Assembly (NCBI GenBank): GCA_013138975.1
Contig: WTBR01000106.1
Coordinates: forward strand, 1 to 64,000
Length of the DNA: 64,000 bases
Source: Bacteroidales bacterium
Lineage (GTDB): Bacteria > Bacteroidota > Bacteroidia > Bacteroidales > UBA12077
Direction of reading: 5' to 3'
Position 1 is the first letter of the stretch; the number at the start of each line of letters is the position of its first letter. Under the pieces are notes generated by a model. It was not told the origin of the DNA. It did no database searches and was given only the letters and a program-made list of their open reading frames with translations. Of this stretch, positions 8,787 to 18,532 are shown in pieces. The position numbers were made by a program, and so were the translations under genes.

Positions 8787-9724
8787 TTAAAAACCTCCTT
8801 GATTTTTTCGGAAAGATTTGCGTCAACTACTTCCTTTGTGAGGAGAATCATATTTTTTATGGCCTTGTCATTTGAAATTCCATGACCAATAACAATATTC
8901 TTATTTACTCCTAAAATTGGAGTTCCTCCGTAATTTTCGAAATTAAATCTTTCAAAAAATTCATCATTTATTTTTCTTTTCTTAATGAGAGTGTAAAATG
9001 CTTCTGCTTCCTTAAGAATAACATTCCCAACAAAGCCATCACATACCAAAACATCAACTTTATTATCTGAGAAAAGGTCATTTGCCTCAACGTTTCCAAT
9101 AAAATTAAACTCGGTTGTACCTTTCATTAATTCATGCGCCGATTTAGTAACCAAATTACCTTTTTCCTCTTCCGAACCAATATTAATTAATCCAACTTTC
9201 GGATTATTCATATTATATACATTTTCAGCATATATTGATCCTAAAATTGCATATTGATAAAGTACGTCGGGTTTAGTATCAGGATTTAATCCTACATCTA
9301 GTAAAATAGAATATGAACCATCAGGTTTTGGTATTGTTGCTACAATTACCGGACGAATAATACCTGGTATTACTCTTACAGTATACATTGCACCAACCAT
9401 CATAGCACCAGTATTGCCTGCACTTGCAAAACCATCAATATCACCTTTAGCCAATAAATTAAATCCTATGGCAATAGTTGAATCCGGTTTTTTAGTAAAT
9501 GCTTTTGCAGGATGATCAGTCATGTCGATAACCTGCGATGCATGTACTATATCAAAATTTTCAGGATCAAACTTTTCCCGATTTAAAATCTCGAGTATTT
9601 GTTCCTGATTTCCAATAAGTACAATACGATCTTCGGATGACATTTCTTTATGAGCTAAAATTGCCCCTAAAACCGTAGCTTCAGGAGCAAAATCACCACC
9701 CATAATATCTATTCCAATCCTCAT
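8783..9724 (-). CDS. plsX: phosphate acyltransferase PlsX
   Basis: 313 residues. It converts acyl-ACP to acyl-phosphate, the acyl donor for glycerol-3-phosphate acylation. The N-terminal MRIGIDIMGGDFAPEA is diagnostic, followed by the SAGNTGAMM and VLVCDGFVGNV blocks. It sits between rpmF and fabH in the classical order. It is slightly short of the E. coli protein but has both conserved ends. Confidence 0.97.
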   Translation of the reverse strand: MRIGIDIMGGDFAPEATVLGAILAHKEMSSEDRIVLIGNQEQILEILNREKFDPENFDIVHASQVIDMTDHPAKAFTKKPDSTIAIGFNLLAKGDIDGFASAGNTGAMMVGAMYTVRVIPGIIRPVIVATIPKPDGSYSILLDVGLNPDTKPDVLYQYAILGSIYAENVYNMNNPKVGLINIGSEEEKGNLVTKSAHELMKGTTEFNFIGNVEANDLFSDNKVDVLVCDGFVGNVILKEAEAFYTLIKKRKINDEFFERFNFENYGGTPILGVNKNIVIGHGISNDKAIKNMILLTKEVVDANLSEKIKEVFK

Positions 9725-9744
9725 ATGAGTTTGAATTTCTTAAA

Positions 9745-9930
9745 CTATGCTTTTACTTCTTTTTCAACAGCTAATTGCCCTTTATAATATCCGCACTCAG
9801 GACAAACTCTGTGATACTCGTGTGTAGCACCACAATTTGAACACGAAGCAACAGTTGGTTCAGTTGCTTTGTAATGTGTTCTTCTTTTGTCTCTTCTCTG
9901 TTTCGATGTCTTTCTCTTTGGATGTGCCAT
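9745..9930 (-). CDS. rpmF: 50S ribosomal protein L32
   Basis: 61 residues, basic N-terminus MAHPKRKTSKQRRDKRR typical of bL32. Two cysteine pairs, CSNC and CPEC, form the zinc-binding knuckle, so this is the zinc-containing version. It lies 5 bases after the YceD gene and 20 before plsX, linking ribosome and membrane lipid synthesis. Confidence 0.97.
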   Translation of the reverse strand: MAHPKRKTSKQRRDKRRTHYKATEPTVASCSNCGATHEYHRVCPECGYYKGQLAVEKEVKA

Positions 9931-9935
9931 TTTTT

Positions 9936-10475
9936 CTAATTATTATTATTTGCCTTTAAATTTCTTAATTCTTCCCACCTGGGATCAATATCCTCATCAG
10001 TAGGCTCTTCTGTTATATAATTATTTAATCTTTCTAACATTTCTGGGTTACAAGTTACATCACCATTTTCATCTTCAGGATGAACTCGCTTTAATGGAAT
10101 ACTCAAATTTATACTTTCATAAATATAATGCGAAATATCAAATTCATGCTCTGATGGTAATAAACAAATAACATTCTCAGCCAAATCGTCATCATTTTCC
10201 GAGAACTTAACAAACAATTTGCCTTCGTAAGAAATTGCTTGTTCGTATTCATCTAAACACCTATCACAGTTTAATTCAATAATACCATCAATTTGAAAAT
10301 CTAATTCTAAAAAAGTCGATTTCTTATTTAAAAGAACTTTTGCCTTTAGATTTCCCTTTTTTATATCTGAATATTCTATATTTTCAAAGAACAAATTATC
10401 AACATCAAATTCGAATTCATGTAAACCCTTACTTAATCCCTGATAAACAATTCGATATTTACTTAATTGATTCAC
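9936..10475 (-). CDS. yceD: YceD/DUF177 family protein
   Basis: 179 residues. The conserved CDRCLDEY block (about residues 88-95) and an acidic C-terminal part identify DUF177. The E. coli and plant relatives take part in 23S rRNA processing or accumulation; the exact role here is inferred. First gene of the YceD-rpmF-plsX-fabH operon. A TAATTTTG -7-like box lies on the minus strand at 10483-10490, very close to the ATG, without a clear -33 element. Confidence 0.88.
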   Translation of the reverse strand: MNQLSKYRIVYQGLSKGLHEFEFDVDNLFFENIEYSDIKKGNLKAKVLLNKKSTFLELDFQIDGIIELNCDRCLDEYEQAISYEGKLFVKFSENDDDLAENVICLLPSEHEFDISHYIYESINLSIPLKRVHPEDENGDVTCNPEMLERLNNYITEEPTDEDIDPRWEELRNLKANNNN

Positions 10476-10893
10476 GCCTTCCCAAAATTACATCGTGCAA
10501 AAATATAAATTAATATTCGAATAAAAAAAGAAAATATGATCCAAAACGTACCGACACTTTAGTTCTTTTAAAATTAGCTCATCAATTCATAAATTATGAA
10601 TAAAATTGAATGTTTATAGCTTATTAAAAAGTTCGTATTATGCCTTTATTATCAAGGATCAAGACTCTTTGCAAATAACAATTACAATTCATAAATGTTA
10701 AATTGTAATTGTAATAAAATGAAAACAAATTCTAACTTTATTCAGCCAACCTGACTATTAGAATTAGAAATTTGTATTGAATTTTTAATATTACCCTTCT
10801 TTTTTTAGTCGTGATATTCTAATTTGTGCTTAAATCTGCACATTTGATAAAATTACATATCTTGATATTTTGTATTTTCTACTACAAAAATGA
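10476..10893. other. intergenic region, AT-rich, one hairpin
   Basis: 418 bases without a gene. The only structure I see is ATTACAATT (10681-10689) with AATTGTAAT (10701-10709), a 9-bp AT-only stem with an 11-base loop. It could terminate the kinase transcript coming from 12045. No coding relic is apparent. Confidence 0.5.
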
Positions 10894-12045
10894 CTATTTT
10901 TTTAATACAATTCGCATGTTTGTTCCTTTATCTAATTCCGAATGATTTACAAATATTTTACCATCATGATACATTTCTATAATTCTTTTAGATAAAGACA
11001 ATCCTAATCCCCAACCTCTGCGTTTTGTTGTGTATCCTGGCTGAAAAATTGTTTTATATTTTGATTTAAGTAAGCCTTTTCCTTCATCCACAATATCAAT
11101 AAATAAAAACTGTATTCTATCATCAATATTTATGCTTATGCTTCCGCTTCCTTCCATAGAATCAATTGCATTTTTAAGCAGGTTTTCTACAACCCATTCA
11201 AATAGGGAACTATTAAATGGTACTATTATCTTATCATTTTCAGAAAAATTAACGTTAAACTTTATTTTCTCAGATGATCGTGCTTTAATGTAATTTATTG
11301 TATTTAATAAAGCATCTATTACATCCTGTTTTTCTAGCTTAGGAGCTGCTCCTATTTTTGAAAAACGCTCTGTGATTTTCTCCAGTCTATTAACATCTTT
11401 TTCGAACTCAGTAACAACTTTTTCATCTACATTATTTAATTTTAACAACTCTAAACTAGCCATTAATGAAGATGTTGGAGTACCTAACTGATGAGCTGTT
11501 TCTTTTGACATGCCTACCCAAACTTGGTTTTGTTCGGCTTTTCGAGAAACACTAAATGCGATATACGAAACAAACAGAAATAAGCTTATTACAGCAAATT
11601 GTATAAAAGGGAAATAATAAAGTTGAGTTAACAGAATTGATTCCTTGTAGTAAATAAAGTTTCTATTGCCATCAAGTAATGTTATTTCTATTGGCTCATT
11701 ATCTTTTTTCATTTTTTCGAGCTGCTTGCTCAAATATTCTTTTTCATTTTCTTTATTGGAATCTAAATTTCGCGATGATAAAATAATGCCATCTTTATCG
11801 GTTAAAATTACTGGAACCGTTTCATTGTTTATTATTACTTCAAGGATAAATGTTTCATCTCCTCCACCATTATTAAGTGCAGATAATTGGCGCATACCTA
11901 AAGCCCAAAGCTCAACTTTCTTGCGCTCTTCAATTGATAATTTTTTTGCAAGATTATTGGTAATTACAAATGTTAAAATACCAATTATAGCTGCACCAAC
12001 AAGCAATAAGAGTTTCCATTTTTGTTTTTTAGTATAGATATTCAA
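10894..12045 (-). CDS. membrane sensor histidine kinase (orphan)
   Basis: 383 residues. Membrane helices at about 11-30 and 142-165 frame a periplasmic sensing domain of about 110 residues. The H-box is KETAHQLGTPTSSL with His185, a variant widespread in Bacteroidota kinases. The ATPase part has NLLKNAIDSM, DEGKGLL and GWGLGLSLSKR. There is no response regulator next to it, so the partner must be encoded elsewhere. Apparently monocistronic. Confidence 0.88.
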   Translation of the reverse strand: MNIYTKKQKWKLLLLVGAAIIGILTFVITNNLAKKLSIEERKKVELWALGMRQLSALNNGGGDETFILEVIINNETVPVILTDKDGIILSSRNLDSNKENEKEYLSKQLEKMKKDNEPIEITLLDGNRNFIYYKESILLTQLYYFPFIQFAVISLFLFVSYIAFSVSRKAEQNQVWVGMSKETAHQLGTPTSSLMASLELLKLNNVDEKVVTEFEKDVNRLEKITERFSKIGAAPKLEKQDVIDALLNTINYIKARSSEKIKFNVNFSENDKIIVPFNSSLFEWVVENLLKNAIDSMEGSGSISINIDDRIQFLFIDIVDEGKGLLKSKYKTIFQPGYTTKRRGWGLGLSLSKRIIEMYHDGKIFVNHSELDKGTNMRIVLKK

Positions 12046-12321
12046 GATAAATGTTTTTATTTAATAACCCGATAAAAATAATACTACTATATAGTCTTTG
12101 CAAGAAAACACCAAAATACAAAACCCAAATACTTGCCTGTTGCAAGCAAGAATTCAAAAATCCAAAGCTCAAGTTGAGTGTTTGTTTATTCGAGTAAGTC
12201 ATGAAGATAAACGTTTGAAATTTACAATTTGAATGTTGATTTTTATTTGTTCTATTTGTTAGTTCAATATTTAATTCTATTCCTTTTAATCAAATTACAT
12301 TTCCATTACAATATGCCAAAA

Positions 12322-14961
12322 TTATTCTAGTAAACTACTTATTGTATCTTCTTCCCACTCAATAATGAATTTCTGTTCTGATTCGATTTTTTCCTCTTTA
12401 TTCTTTTCTTTTATTATACGATTTTCTTCGAACTCAATTTCAAATTTTTCCTTTTCACTGCCTTTCTTTGATCCGTCATTTAATGAACTGTCCTTTTTAA
12501 ACCAGCCATACTCTTCGTTTAATATTTGCCTAAGTTCTTTGCGTTCAGCCTTCATGTTTTCTTTCCGCTCTGATTGGGCAGCTTTCCTATCGTACTTAAC
12601 TTTGCTTTTTTCATTATTCCCTTCTAACAATAAATATAAAATTACTCTTCCCTCATTGTCTTCTTCAATATTTTCGTCAGCTTGCTTTTTACGATTTGCT
12701 TTTTTCATTTTTCCGGATAATAAATCTGATAGCAATAATTTTATTTGATACTCATAATCATTGCTAAATTTATGATTGCCAGAAGCTGATATATTTAAAG
12801 CAGACGATTCTATATCCATTTGAGGAATACTAACTTGTTCATCTTTAATAGTAATTTTATTCTTTAATGTCGAAAACTTAATGCTTTTAAGTTCATCAAT
12901 GTCAATATACCGTGATAAACCCATCATTGGTTCAAAATCATTTAGTTCTCCTTCAGAAATTATAATATCACATTCTGAATTAACTGTTTCTTTTCGTACT
13001 TCTATTTTATTTGACCATTCCGATGAAAAATATACATCACCGGTAAGTGCACCTTCCAAATTTTTACTGGTAATAAATGTTTGACCAAAATTGTTAAATG
13101 AATAAAACAGCTTATTCATATTAATATCTGTAAGTCGACTCTGTGTTTTAACTAAAAAATCATTATTAAATTTCTGAATTATAACGCCTCCTGCTTTTAC
13201 TCTTCCATTCATTGAGTTAAACGAAACTTCATGTAAGGAAAACATTTTAGGTTTATAGTTAAGATTTCCTTTAATATCGGTTGCATAAAACTTTCCTACT
13301 TCAAAGTTTTCTATATCTAACCTTAATTGTAAAGCTATTTTATCAGGAAATTGAAATGTTTCAGAATTCATTGTTGTTTTATTCTGAAATAGCAAGGTAA
13401 GTTCATCTAAATTAATATTTCTGGAATATACTTGTGCATTAATATTAAAAATATCTTTTTCACTAAAATATTCGAAGAGTTTAGATATTCTCCCTTTTAT
13501 TAAAAAATCATTGTTTTTTACTTTAAAATACAGGCTGTCAGTATTTAATGTTCTGTTCAAATCTATTTCACCGGAAATTTCATTCAAAACTAAAGGATGA
13601 TTTTTAAACTTTAATTCACCATTTTTAATGATTAAGTTCAGTGTGTAATCTTTTGTAAGTAAATTTTGTGGTGTAAACCCTCTTAATTCATCATAATCTC
13701 CTATATATTTTATTTTTGCTTTTGCTTCTCCTTTAAATATATCGAGCGTGTCAAGCTTAAATATCTCTTTTACCTCATTAAAATATAGTTCTGATGAAAG
13801 ATCTAATTTTATATGAGGATTTTCAAAGTTGGTGATTTCAAGGGATCCTTCAAAATAACTGCTTTCCAGATTTGATTTAAAACTTTTTAGTAGCAACTTA
13901 GATGTACTAGAGTTATTCTGTATTCCATTTGAAAACTCTCCTTCGATATTCACATTACTAAGTCTAATTTCTCTTTCAACATCAAAAAGCTGAGCATCGT
14001 TAAGTAAAAACAAGGCTTCTATATGTGATCTGTTTTCTTTGATGTTATTCCCTGAAATTTTTAAATTCAAACTAGCATTCCCTTCTTGACCAATAATATT
14101 AGGAAACTCGTTAATTACTTTAGGAGGTAATTGTTCAATAAACTTTTTCAGATTTAGATTTTTGCCTGAAACCAGTAAATCTGTTCTTTTATTTCCCGAT
14201 TTTTCAATGCTTCCATTAATTTTAAATTTTAAATTATCGAGATTTAATGCTCCGTTCTTAATACTAATAAGATCATTTACTATATCTAAATCGAGGTTGG
14301 CTTTTGTGTTTTTATTATATATGTAATCTATATTTTCAATACTAAGTTTTTCTATAAACTGATCAAGTTTTATTTTCATTAAATAATTTTGATTTGCGAA
14401 GTTTCCTTCAAAATCAACTTTATTTACTTTCGATTTTACAACAAAGTTTGTAGCATCGTTACAAAATATTATATCTGCTTGAGTTATTTTAACCTCACTA
14501 AGAGCAAAATTAAATTCATTCTCTTTTTTATTTTCCTTATTGTTCCAAAAAATATAATTCGGATCTCCTAAATGATCGACAAACAAGTTAATATTGCCTT
14601 GATCAAAATGAATGCTACTTACTGTATAATTTTTCGACAATAAATCCAGCAGGTTAAATTTTATATAAATGCTTTGTGCAAAAAACAATGTGTCGGTGTT
14701 AAATCCTTGTATTTTGCTATAAAACCCTTCTTTCGAATGTGCTAATACATTTTTAAGCTCTAAAGATGCTTGAGGAAATTTTTTAATTAAAGAAAAACTT
14801 ACTTCTTCAACCTCAATTTCTGATAATACATATTCGTTTAATTCCGCGATTAAATAACGACTTACCTTTTCTTCATAAAAATATGCTACTGAAACTGCAA
14901 TTGAAATAAGAATTACTATTGCCAGTAATAAGCCTATTATAATTGATTTAATATTTCGCAT
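12322..14961 (-). CDS. AsmA-like membrane-anchored envelope protein
   Basis: 879 residues. One N-terminal membrane helix (about 7-28: IIIGLLLAIVILISIAVSVA) is followed by a very long beta-rich periplasmic part with alternating hydrophobic strands, as in AsmA/TamB-type proteins. Such proteins take part in lipid traffic between the membranes (family knowledge). The last ~130 residues are highly charged, rich in K and E, and probably coiled or disordered. This tail is unusual and could bind a partner. Single gene with long non-coding flanks on both sides. Confidence 0.8.
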   Translation of the reverse strand: MRNIKSIIIGLLLAIVILISIAVSVAYFYEEKVSRYLIAELNEYVLSEIEVEEVSFSLIKKFPQASLELKNVLAHSKEGFYSKIQGFNTDTLFFAQSIYIKFNLLDLLSKNYTVSSIHFDQGNINLFVDHLGDPNYIFWNNKENKKENEFNFALSEVKITQADIIFCNDATNFVVKSKVNKVDFEGNFANQNYLMKIKLDQFIEKLSIENIDYIYNKNTKANLDLDIVNDLISIKNGALNLDNLKFKINGSIEKSGNKRTDLLVSGKNLNLKKFIEQLPPKVINEFPNIIGQEGNASLNLKISGNNIKENRSHIEALFLLNDAQLFDVEREIRLSNVNIEGEFSNGIQNNSSTSKLLLKSFKSNLESSYFEGSLEITNFENPHIKLDLSSELYFNEVKEIFKLDTLDIFKGEAKAKIKYIGDYDELRGFTPQNLLTKDYTLNLIIKNGELKFKNHPLVLNEISGEIDLNRTLNTDSLYFKVKNNDFLIKGRISKLFEYFSEKDIFNINAQVYSRNINLDELTLLFQNKTTMNSETFQFPDKIALQLRLDIENFEVGKFYATDIKGNLNYKPKMFSLHEVSFNSMNGRVKAGGVIIQKFNNDFLVKTQSRLTDINMNKLFYSFNNFGQTFITSKNLEGALTGDVYFSSEWSNKIEVRKETVNSECDIIISEGELNDFEPMMGLSRYIDIDELKSIKFSTLKNKITIKDEQVSIPQMDIESSALNISASGNHKFSNDYEYQIKLLLSDLLSGKMKKANRKKQADENIEEDNEGRVILYLLLEGNNEKSKVKYDRKAAQSERKENMKAERKELRQILNEEYGWFKKDSSLNDGSKKGSEKEKFEIEFEENRIIKEKNKEEKIESEQKFIIEWEEDTISSLLE

Positions 14962-14988
14962 TATGCAATTTTATCTGATTAACGATTA

Positions 14989-15151
14989 ATACCAATTAAA
15001 TTTCAAAATGAACTATAAATAATTTGAATTATTTTTTGCATAGATAATTCAAAAATTCCAAGCATAGCAGTATGCTACGGTTTTATTTTTTGAAGAAATA
15101 TAAGTGAAAAAGAAACGAATTATATCGGTCATTTTGGTGTTTAATTGGTAT
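14989..15151 (+). repeat. R1 dispersed repeat, copy A (MITE-like)
   Basis: 163 bases bounded by perfect 12-bp terminal inverted repeats, ATACCAATTAAA (14989-15000) and TTTAATTGGTAT (15140-15151). The centre carries a small hairpin AGCATA-GCAG-TATGCT. The same ends recur at 23928-24089, 46202-46313 and 60872-61123. It contains no ORF. Confidence 0.85.
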
Positions 15152-15344
15152 ATGTCCAAAAATACTAAAGTTAATGTATTCTATCATCAATTTTAGAACT
15201 ATTGAATAAGCATATCTTCACTAGATATAAAGTCAACAGCTTACTTTAAATAAAATCTATAAATTAGTACTTGGAGGACAATGTAGATCTAAATTACTCA
15301 ATTAATTGCACTAATATAACTGCTCTTCTATTTATTTATTGCTT

Positions 15345-15491
15345 ATATCCGCAAGTAAGTTTTCATTCGTTTAAATATTAAGTAGTTAAAGTGATTTAGC
15401 CGTTTCACGGTTAATTAATATAGAAGACATGAAATTTTAATCAACTTGCTGATTATTAATAAACCTGTGCCTTGTTTTGCAAATTTTAAGG
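15345..15491 (+). repeat. R2 dispersed repeat, copy a
   Basis: Starts ATATCCGCAAGTAAGTTTTC and ends near TTTTGCAAATTTTAAGG. It shares the blocks TTTAAATATTAAGT, a TAGCCGT...CACGGTTAA segment, GACATGAAAT and GCTGATTATTAATAAA with copies at 18284, 27323 and 60626. This copy is more diverged. The rest of the 14962-15554 gap (15152-15344) shows nothing recognisable. Confidence 0.75.
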
Positions 15492-15508
15492 TGTAGTTTT
15501 AAAAACAA

Positions 15509-15535
15509 AAAAGCTAACCTGTTAAGTTAGCTTTT
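15509..15535 (-). terminator. Rho-independent terminator
   Basis: A 10-bp perfect stem, AAAAGCTAAC (15509-15518) with GTTAGCTTTT (15526-15535), has a 7-base loop and a T-rich minus-strand tail. It is 20 bases past the stop of the 15555-16271 gene. Confidence 0.85.
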
Positions 15536-15554
15536 AATTAGTCTGTTTCAACTT

Positions 15555-16271
15555 TTATCTGAATTGTTTCTGTATCAAATCATTATAAAGTTTTTTTATT
15601 GTTTTTATTTTTTCCATTTGTCCCTCACAAATATACAAACGAACTACTTCAACGATTTCTCTTTTCCTATAAAAAACTCCTTGTGCAGCATCAAAATCAC
15701 TATTATCGACATTGTTTTTAATACTTAAGGTGAATTCTTTAAATGTCTCCCAAGATAAATCTCTGGGAAGCTCTATATAGAATTTAGAGTCTTCTTCTAA
15801 ATCATTATAAATTCCCTCTTCAAGTTCTTTAACAATGAAGTTCTTATTAATAATTATTAAACCCAATGTGTCGATTGCCTTATGCTTGGCTAACTTTACT
15901 CCATTTTCTTGAAATAAACCCTGAAGCTCAGGTAAAAAAGTAAAACTCTTTAAATACTTAATTCGAATGCATGTATATGAACTTGTTTTAAAATATATTT
16001 TCCCAATCGATGCATTAAAATCATACTTACAATCTTTCTTTATTTTTTTTGTGATCCTTGCTATTTCCTCAAAAGTATAGTCTTTTGCTAAAACTAAAAA
16101 TAGAGATCTGGGTTTAGATTCTTCAGGTAAATTAGTGCCATGAAAGCCTGAAAATGGATGAATACTTTCTAATACTAATGTATTTGATATAATATTATTC
16201 TCAACTGTTGTTAGTTTTTGCTCTTTTTTAATATATCCAACTGTTTCGATTAGTTTTTGATCCTGATTCAT
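15555..16271 (-). CDS. hypothetical protein, two-lobed, unknown function
   Basis: 238 residues, soluble, no signal peptide. I do not recognise a family. The two halves (about 25-130 and 135-238) have a similar layout: a PRSLFLVLAKDYTFEEI-like segment in the first, a FYIELPRDLSWETFKEF-like segment in the second, each followed by a strand with aromatic residues and an RIKYL / RLYIC strand. This suggests an internal duplication of an alpha/beta unit. It is a single gene with its own terminator, divergent from the U32 gene 150 bases away. Confidence 0.7.
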   Translation of the reverse strand: MNQDQKLIETVGYIKKEQKLTTVENNIISNTLVLESIHPFSGFHGTNLPEESKPRSLFLVLAKDYTFEEIARITKKIKKDCKYDFNASIGKIYFKTSSYTCIRIKYLKSFTFLPELQGLFQENGVKLAKHKAIDTLGLIIINKNFIVKELEEGIYNDLEEDSKFYIELPRDLSWETFKEFTLSIKNNVDNSDFDAAQGVFYRKREIVEVVRLYICEGQMEKIKTIKKLYNDLIQKQFR

Positions 16272-16363
16272 ATTGAAACTTTTTAATGAATAAACAGATT
16301 TTAGTTTAAAGATTTACTCTATCTTAATTACAAAACAATAAGTACTACAAAATGGTTCATATT

Positions 16364-16394
16364 TTAGATTAATAAATCTAATCATTTAACTTTG
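16364..16394 (+). promoter_or_regulatory. promoter with inverted repeat upstream of the U32 gene
   Basis: A Bacteroidota -7 box, TAACTTTG, is at 16387-16394, 30 bases before the ATG. Immediately upstream lies TTAGATT-AATA-AATCTAA (16364-16381), a perfect 7-bp inverted repeat that could be an operator overlapping the spacer. No clear -33 TTG is seen. Confidence 0.5.
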
Positions 16395-16423
16395 TGAAAA
16401 TTTTTGTTTTGCTTTAACTTAAT

Positions 16424-17683
16424 ATGATGAGTAGAAAAGACATAGAAATAATGGCTCCTGTAGGTTCTTACGAATCACTTATGGCGGCAATTCAAGGTGG
16501 TGCAAATTCCATATATTTTGGAATTGAGAAGATGAATATGAGAGCGCATTCCTCAAATAATTTTACTTTCGATGATCTTGAAAAAATTGTAGGCATCTGT
16601 AATGAGAATAATATTAAATCATATTTAACGATAAACACAGTAGTTTACGATACTGAAATTGGTTTAATGCAGGAGATTGTTGACGCAGCAAAGCAAAATA
16701 ATATTACTGCTGTTATAGCTTCTGATATATCTGTAATAAACTATGCTCGAAAAGTAGGCGTAGAAGTTCATATTTCGACACAATTGAATGTCAGTAATAT
16801 TGAAAGTTTGAAATTCTATGCTCAATTTGCCGATGTTGTTGTTTTAGCTCGCGAGCTTTCTCTCGATCAGGTTAGTGAAATTAGCAAGGCTATCAAAGAC
16901 CAAAATATAAAAGGGCCTGCCGGGAATTTAGTAAAAATAGAAATGTTTATTCATGGTGCTCTTTGTATGGCTGTTTCCGGAAAATGTTATTTAAGCCTCC
17001 ATGAAAAAAATTCTTCTGCAAATCGCGGTGCTTGTATGCAAACTTGTCGGAAAGCGTATGTTGTTACTGAAAAAGAGTCTGGGAATCAACTAGAGATAGA
17101 CAATGAATATATTATGTCGCCCAAGGACTTATGTACTATTGGATTTTTAAATAAAGTTTTGGATGCGGGCGTTAGTGTTTTAAAAATTGAAGGTAGAGCA
17201 CGTCCTGCTGAATATGTAAAAACAGTTACTGAATGTTATAATGAAGCTACTGTTGCATATTTAGAAAAAACTTATGATGAAGAAAAAATTAATAATTGGA
17301 TTACAAGACTTTCGGCAGTATTTAATCGTGGGTTTTGGGATGGTTATTATCTTGGTCAAAAACTAGGTGAATGGAGTCATAAATACGGATCGAGAGCAAC
17401 AAAACGTAAAATCTATATTGGAAAAACTACTAACTTTTTTACAAAAATTAATGTTGCCGAATTTTTAATTGAATCTCACGATTTAAAAATTGGAGATGAA
17501 ATACTAATTACCGGGCCTACAACGGGTGTTGTGCAATTAATTGTTAATGAGATTCGAGTTGATATGAAAAACACTGAAATTGCTGTAAAAGGAGCTCGTT
17601 GTTCAGTACCTATTGATACATTAATTAGACGATCGGATAAAATATATAAAATTGTTGATGCTGAAAAAGTTAAACAACAATAA
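16424..17683 (+). CDS. peptidase U32 family protein (TrhP/YegQ-like)
   Basis: 419 residues. The N-terminal MAPVGSYESLMAAIQGGANS and the cysteine block GKCYLSLHEKNSSANRGACM are the U32 signatures. The conserved cysteines near residues 187, 206 and 210 may bind an Fe-S cluster. Relatives in E. coli (TrhP) take part in 5-hydroxylation of tRNA uridine-34, which is more likely than proteolysis. The C-terminal ~80 residues form the small beta domain usual in the family. Single gene. Confidence 0.88.
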   Translation: MMSRKDIEIMAPVGSYESLMAAIQGGANSIYFGIEKMNMRAHSSNNFTFDDLEKIVGICNENNIKSYLTINTVVYDTEIGLMQEIVDAAKQNNITAVIASDISVINYARKVGVEVHISTQLNVSNIESLKFYAQFADVVVLARELSLDQVSEISKAIKDQNIKGPAGNLVKIEMFIHGALCMAVSGKCYLSLHEKNSSANRGACMQTCRKAYVVTEKESGNQLEIDNEYIMSPKDLCTIGFLNKVLDAGVSVLKIEGRARPAEYVKTVTECYNEATVAYLEKTYDEEKINNWITRLSAVFNRGFWDGYYLGQKLGEWSHKYGSRATKRKIYIGKTTNFFTKINVAEFLIESHDLKIGDEILITGPTTGVVQLIVNEIRVDMKNTEIAVKGARCSVPIDTLIRRSDKIYKIVDAEKVKQQ

Positions 17684-17711
17684 ACTCTTGAAGTTTTGGC
17701 TTTTTATTTAG

Positions 17712-18113
17712 CTAATTAAAGCTTTTAAACCATTCTAAAGCTTCTTCTTCAGAAGTAAAAACCTTCATTGGCAACTTAAATTTATTGATTACCTTAAGAA
17801 TCATATTTATATAATATTTTTTAAAAACGTTTCCGTCAAAAACAACTGCAGCTCTTTTTAAGCCAGCCTCAATTGCTTTAGGCAACATTTCTGTTTCAAA
17901 CCATTTCCTATTTTCAGGAGAAACCACATTTTGTCTTCTTATATCTGACAAAAAATTATCTGCTGGATTCTTCTTAGCAAATTCCAATAATGTCTCAAAT
18001 GTAAATTGATATTCTTCAGTCGTTGTTTTTCTTTTCCATTCAATTTTTCCTAAAACTAATTCTCTATCATATGAAATTTCGGCAAAATCAGTGTCTTTAA
18101 TAATTTCTTTCAT
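17712..18113 (-). CDS. STAS/SpoIIAA-like (SEC14-type) domain protein
   Basis: 133 residues, soluble. The pattern ISYDRELVLGKIEWKRKTT, then FLSDIRRQNVV and AVVFDGNVFKKYYINMIL, then a short final strand MKVFTSEEEALEWF matches small STAS-like proteins common in Bacteroidota. Function unknown; such domains often bind a partner or a small ligand. Convergent with the U32 gene, whose stop is 28 bases away. Confidence 0.65.
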   Translation of the reverse strand: MKEIIKDTDFAEISYDRELVLGKIEWKRKTTTEEYQFTFETLLEFAKKNPADNFLSDIRRQNVVSPENRKWFETEMLPKAIEAGLKRAAVVFDGNVFKKYYINMILKVINKFKLPMKVFTSEEEALEWFKSFN

Positions 18114-18283
18114 TGTATAAAATTAATAGTTCGTTACATTTTTGTATTAAATTGAAATTTAGAACTTTGGCAAAGTTAGCTTAATTTATTCATGCGACTA
18201 ATTATCAGCAGTTTACCGCTTGTAAAATTCAACTTTGCCAAAGATTTACAACGTATTGTAAAATAGCATTAAATAATGCAGCT

Positions 18284-18440
18284 AATATCCCCAAGTAAAT
18301 TTTCATTCATTTAAATATTAAGTGATTAGCCGTACCACGCTTAACTAATATAGATGACATGAAATTATAATCAAATTGCTGATTATTAACAAATCCGTGG
18401 CACGCTTTGCAGAAAATCATAGTCTCACTGATATAATGTT
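18284..18440 (+). repeat. R2 repeat copy b followed by an R3 tail
   Basis: R2b spans about 18284-18413, from ATATCCCCAAGTAAATTTTC to CCGTGGCACGCTTTGCAG. It contains the pairable segments CCGTACCACG and CCGTGGCACG. Directly after it comes AAAATCATAGTCTCACTGAT, the same end that closes the R3 repeats at 22.8, 35.7 and 60.8 kb. Nothing else is seen in the 18114-18532 gap. Confidence 0.75.
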
Positions 18441-18532
18441 GGTATTTTCAACATTATTATAATAGTTCATCTTAAAACTATACAATTATTGATACGAACT
18501 TGTTCAATTTTTAATTGAGAACTGACGACAAT

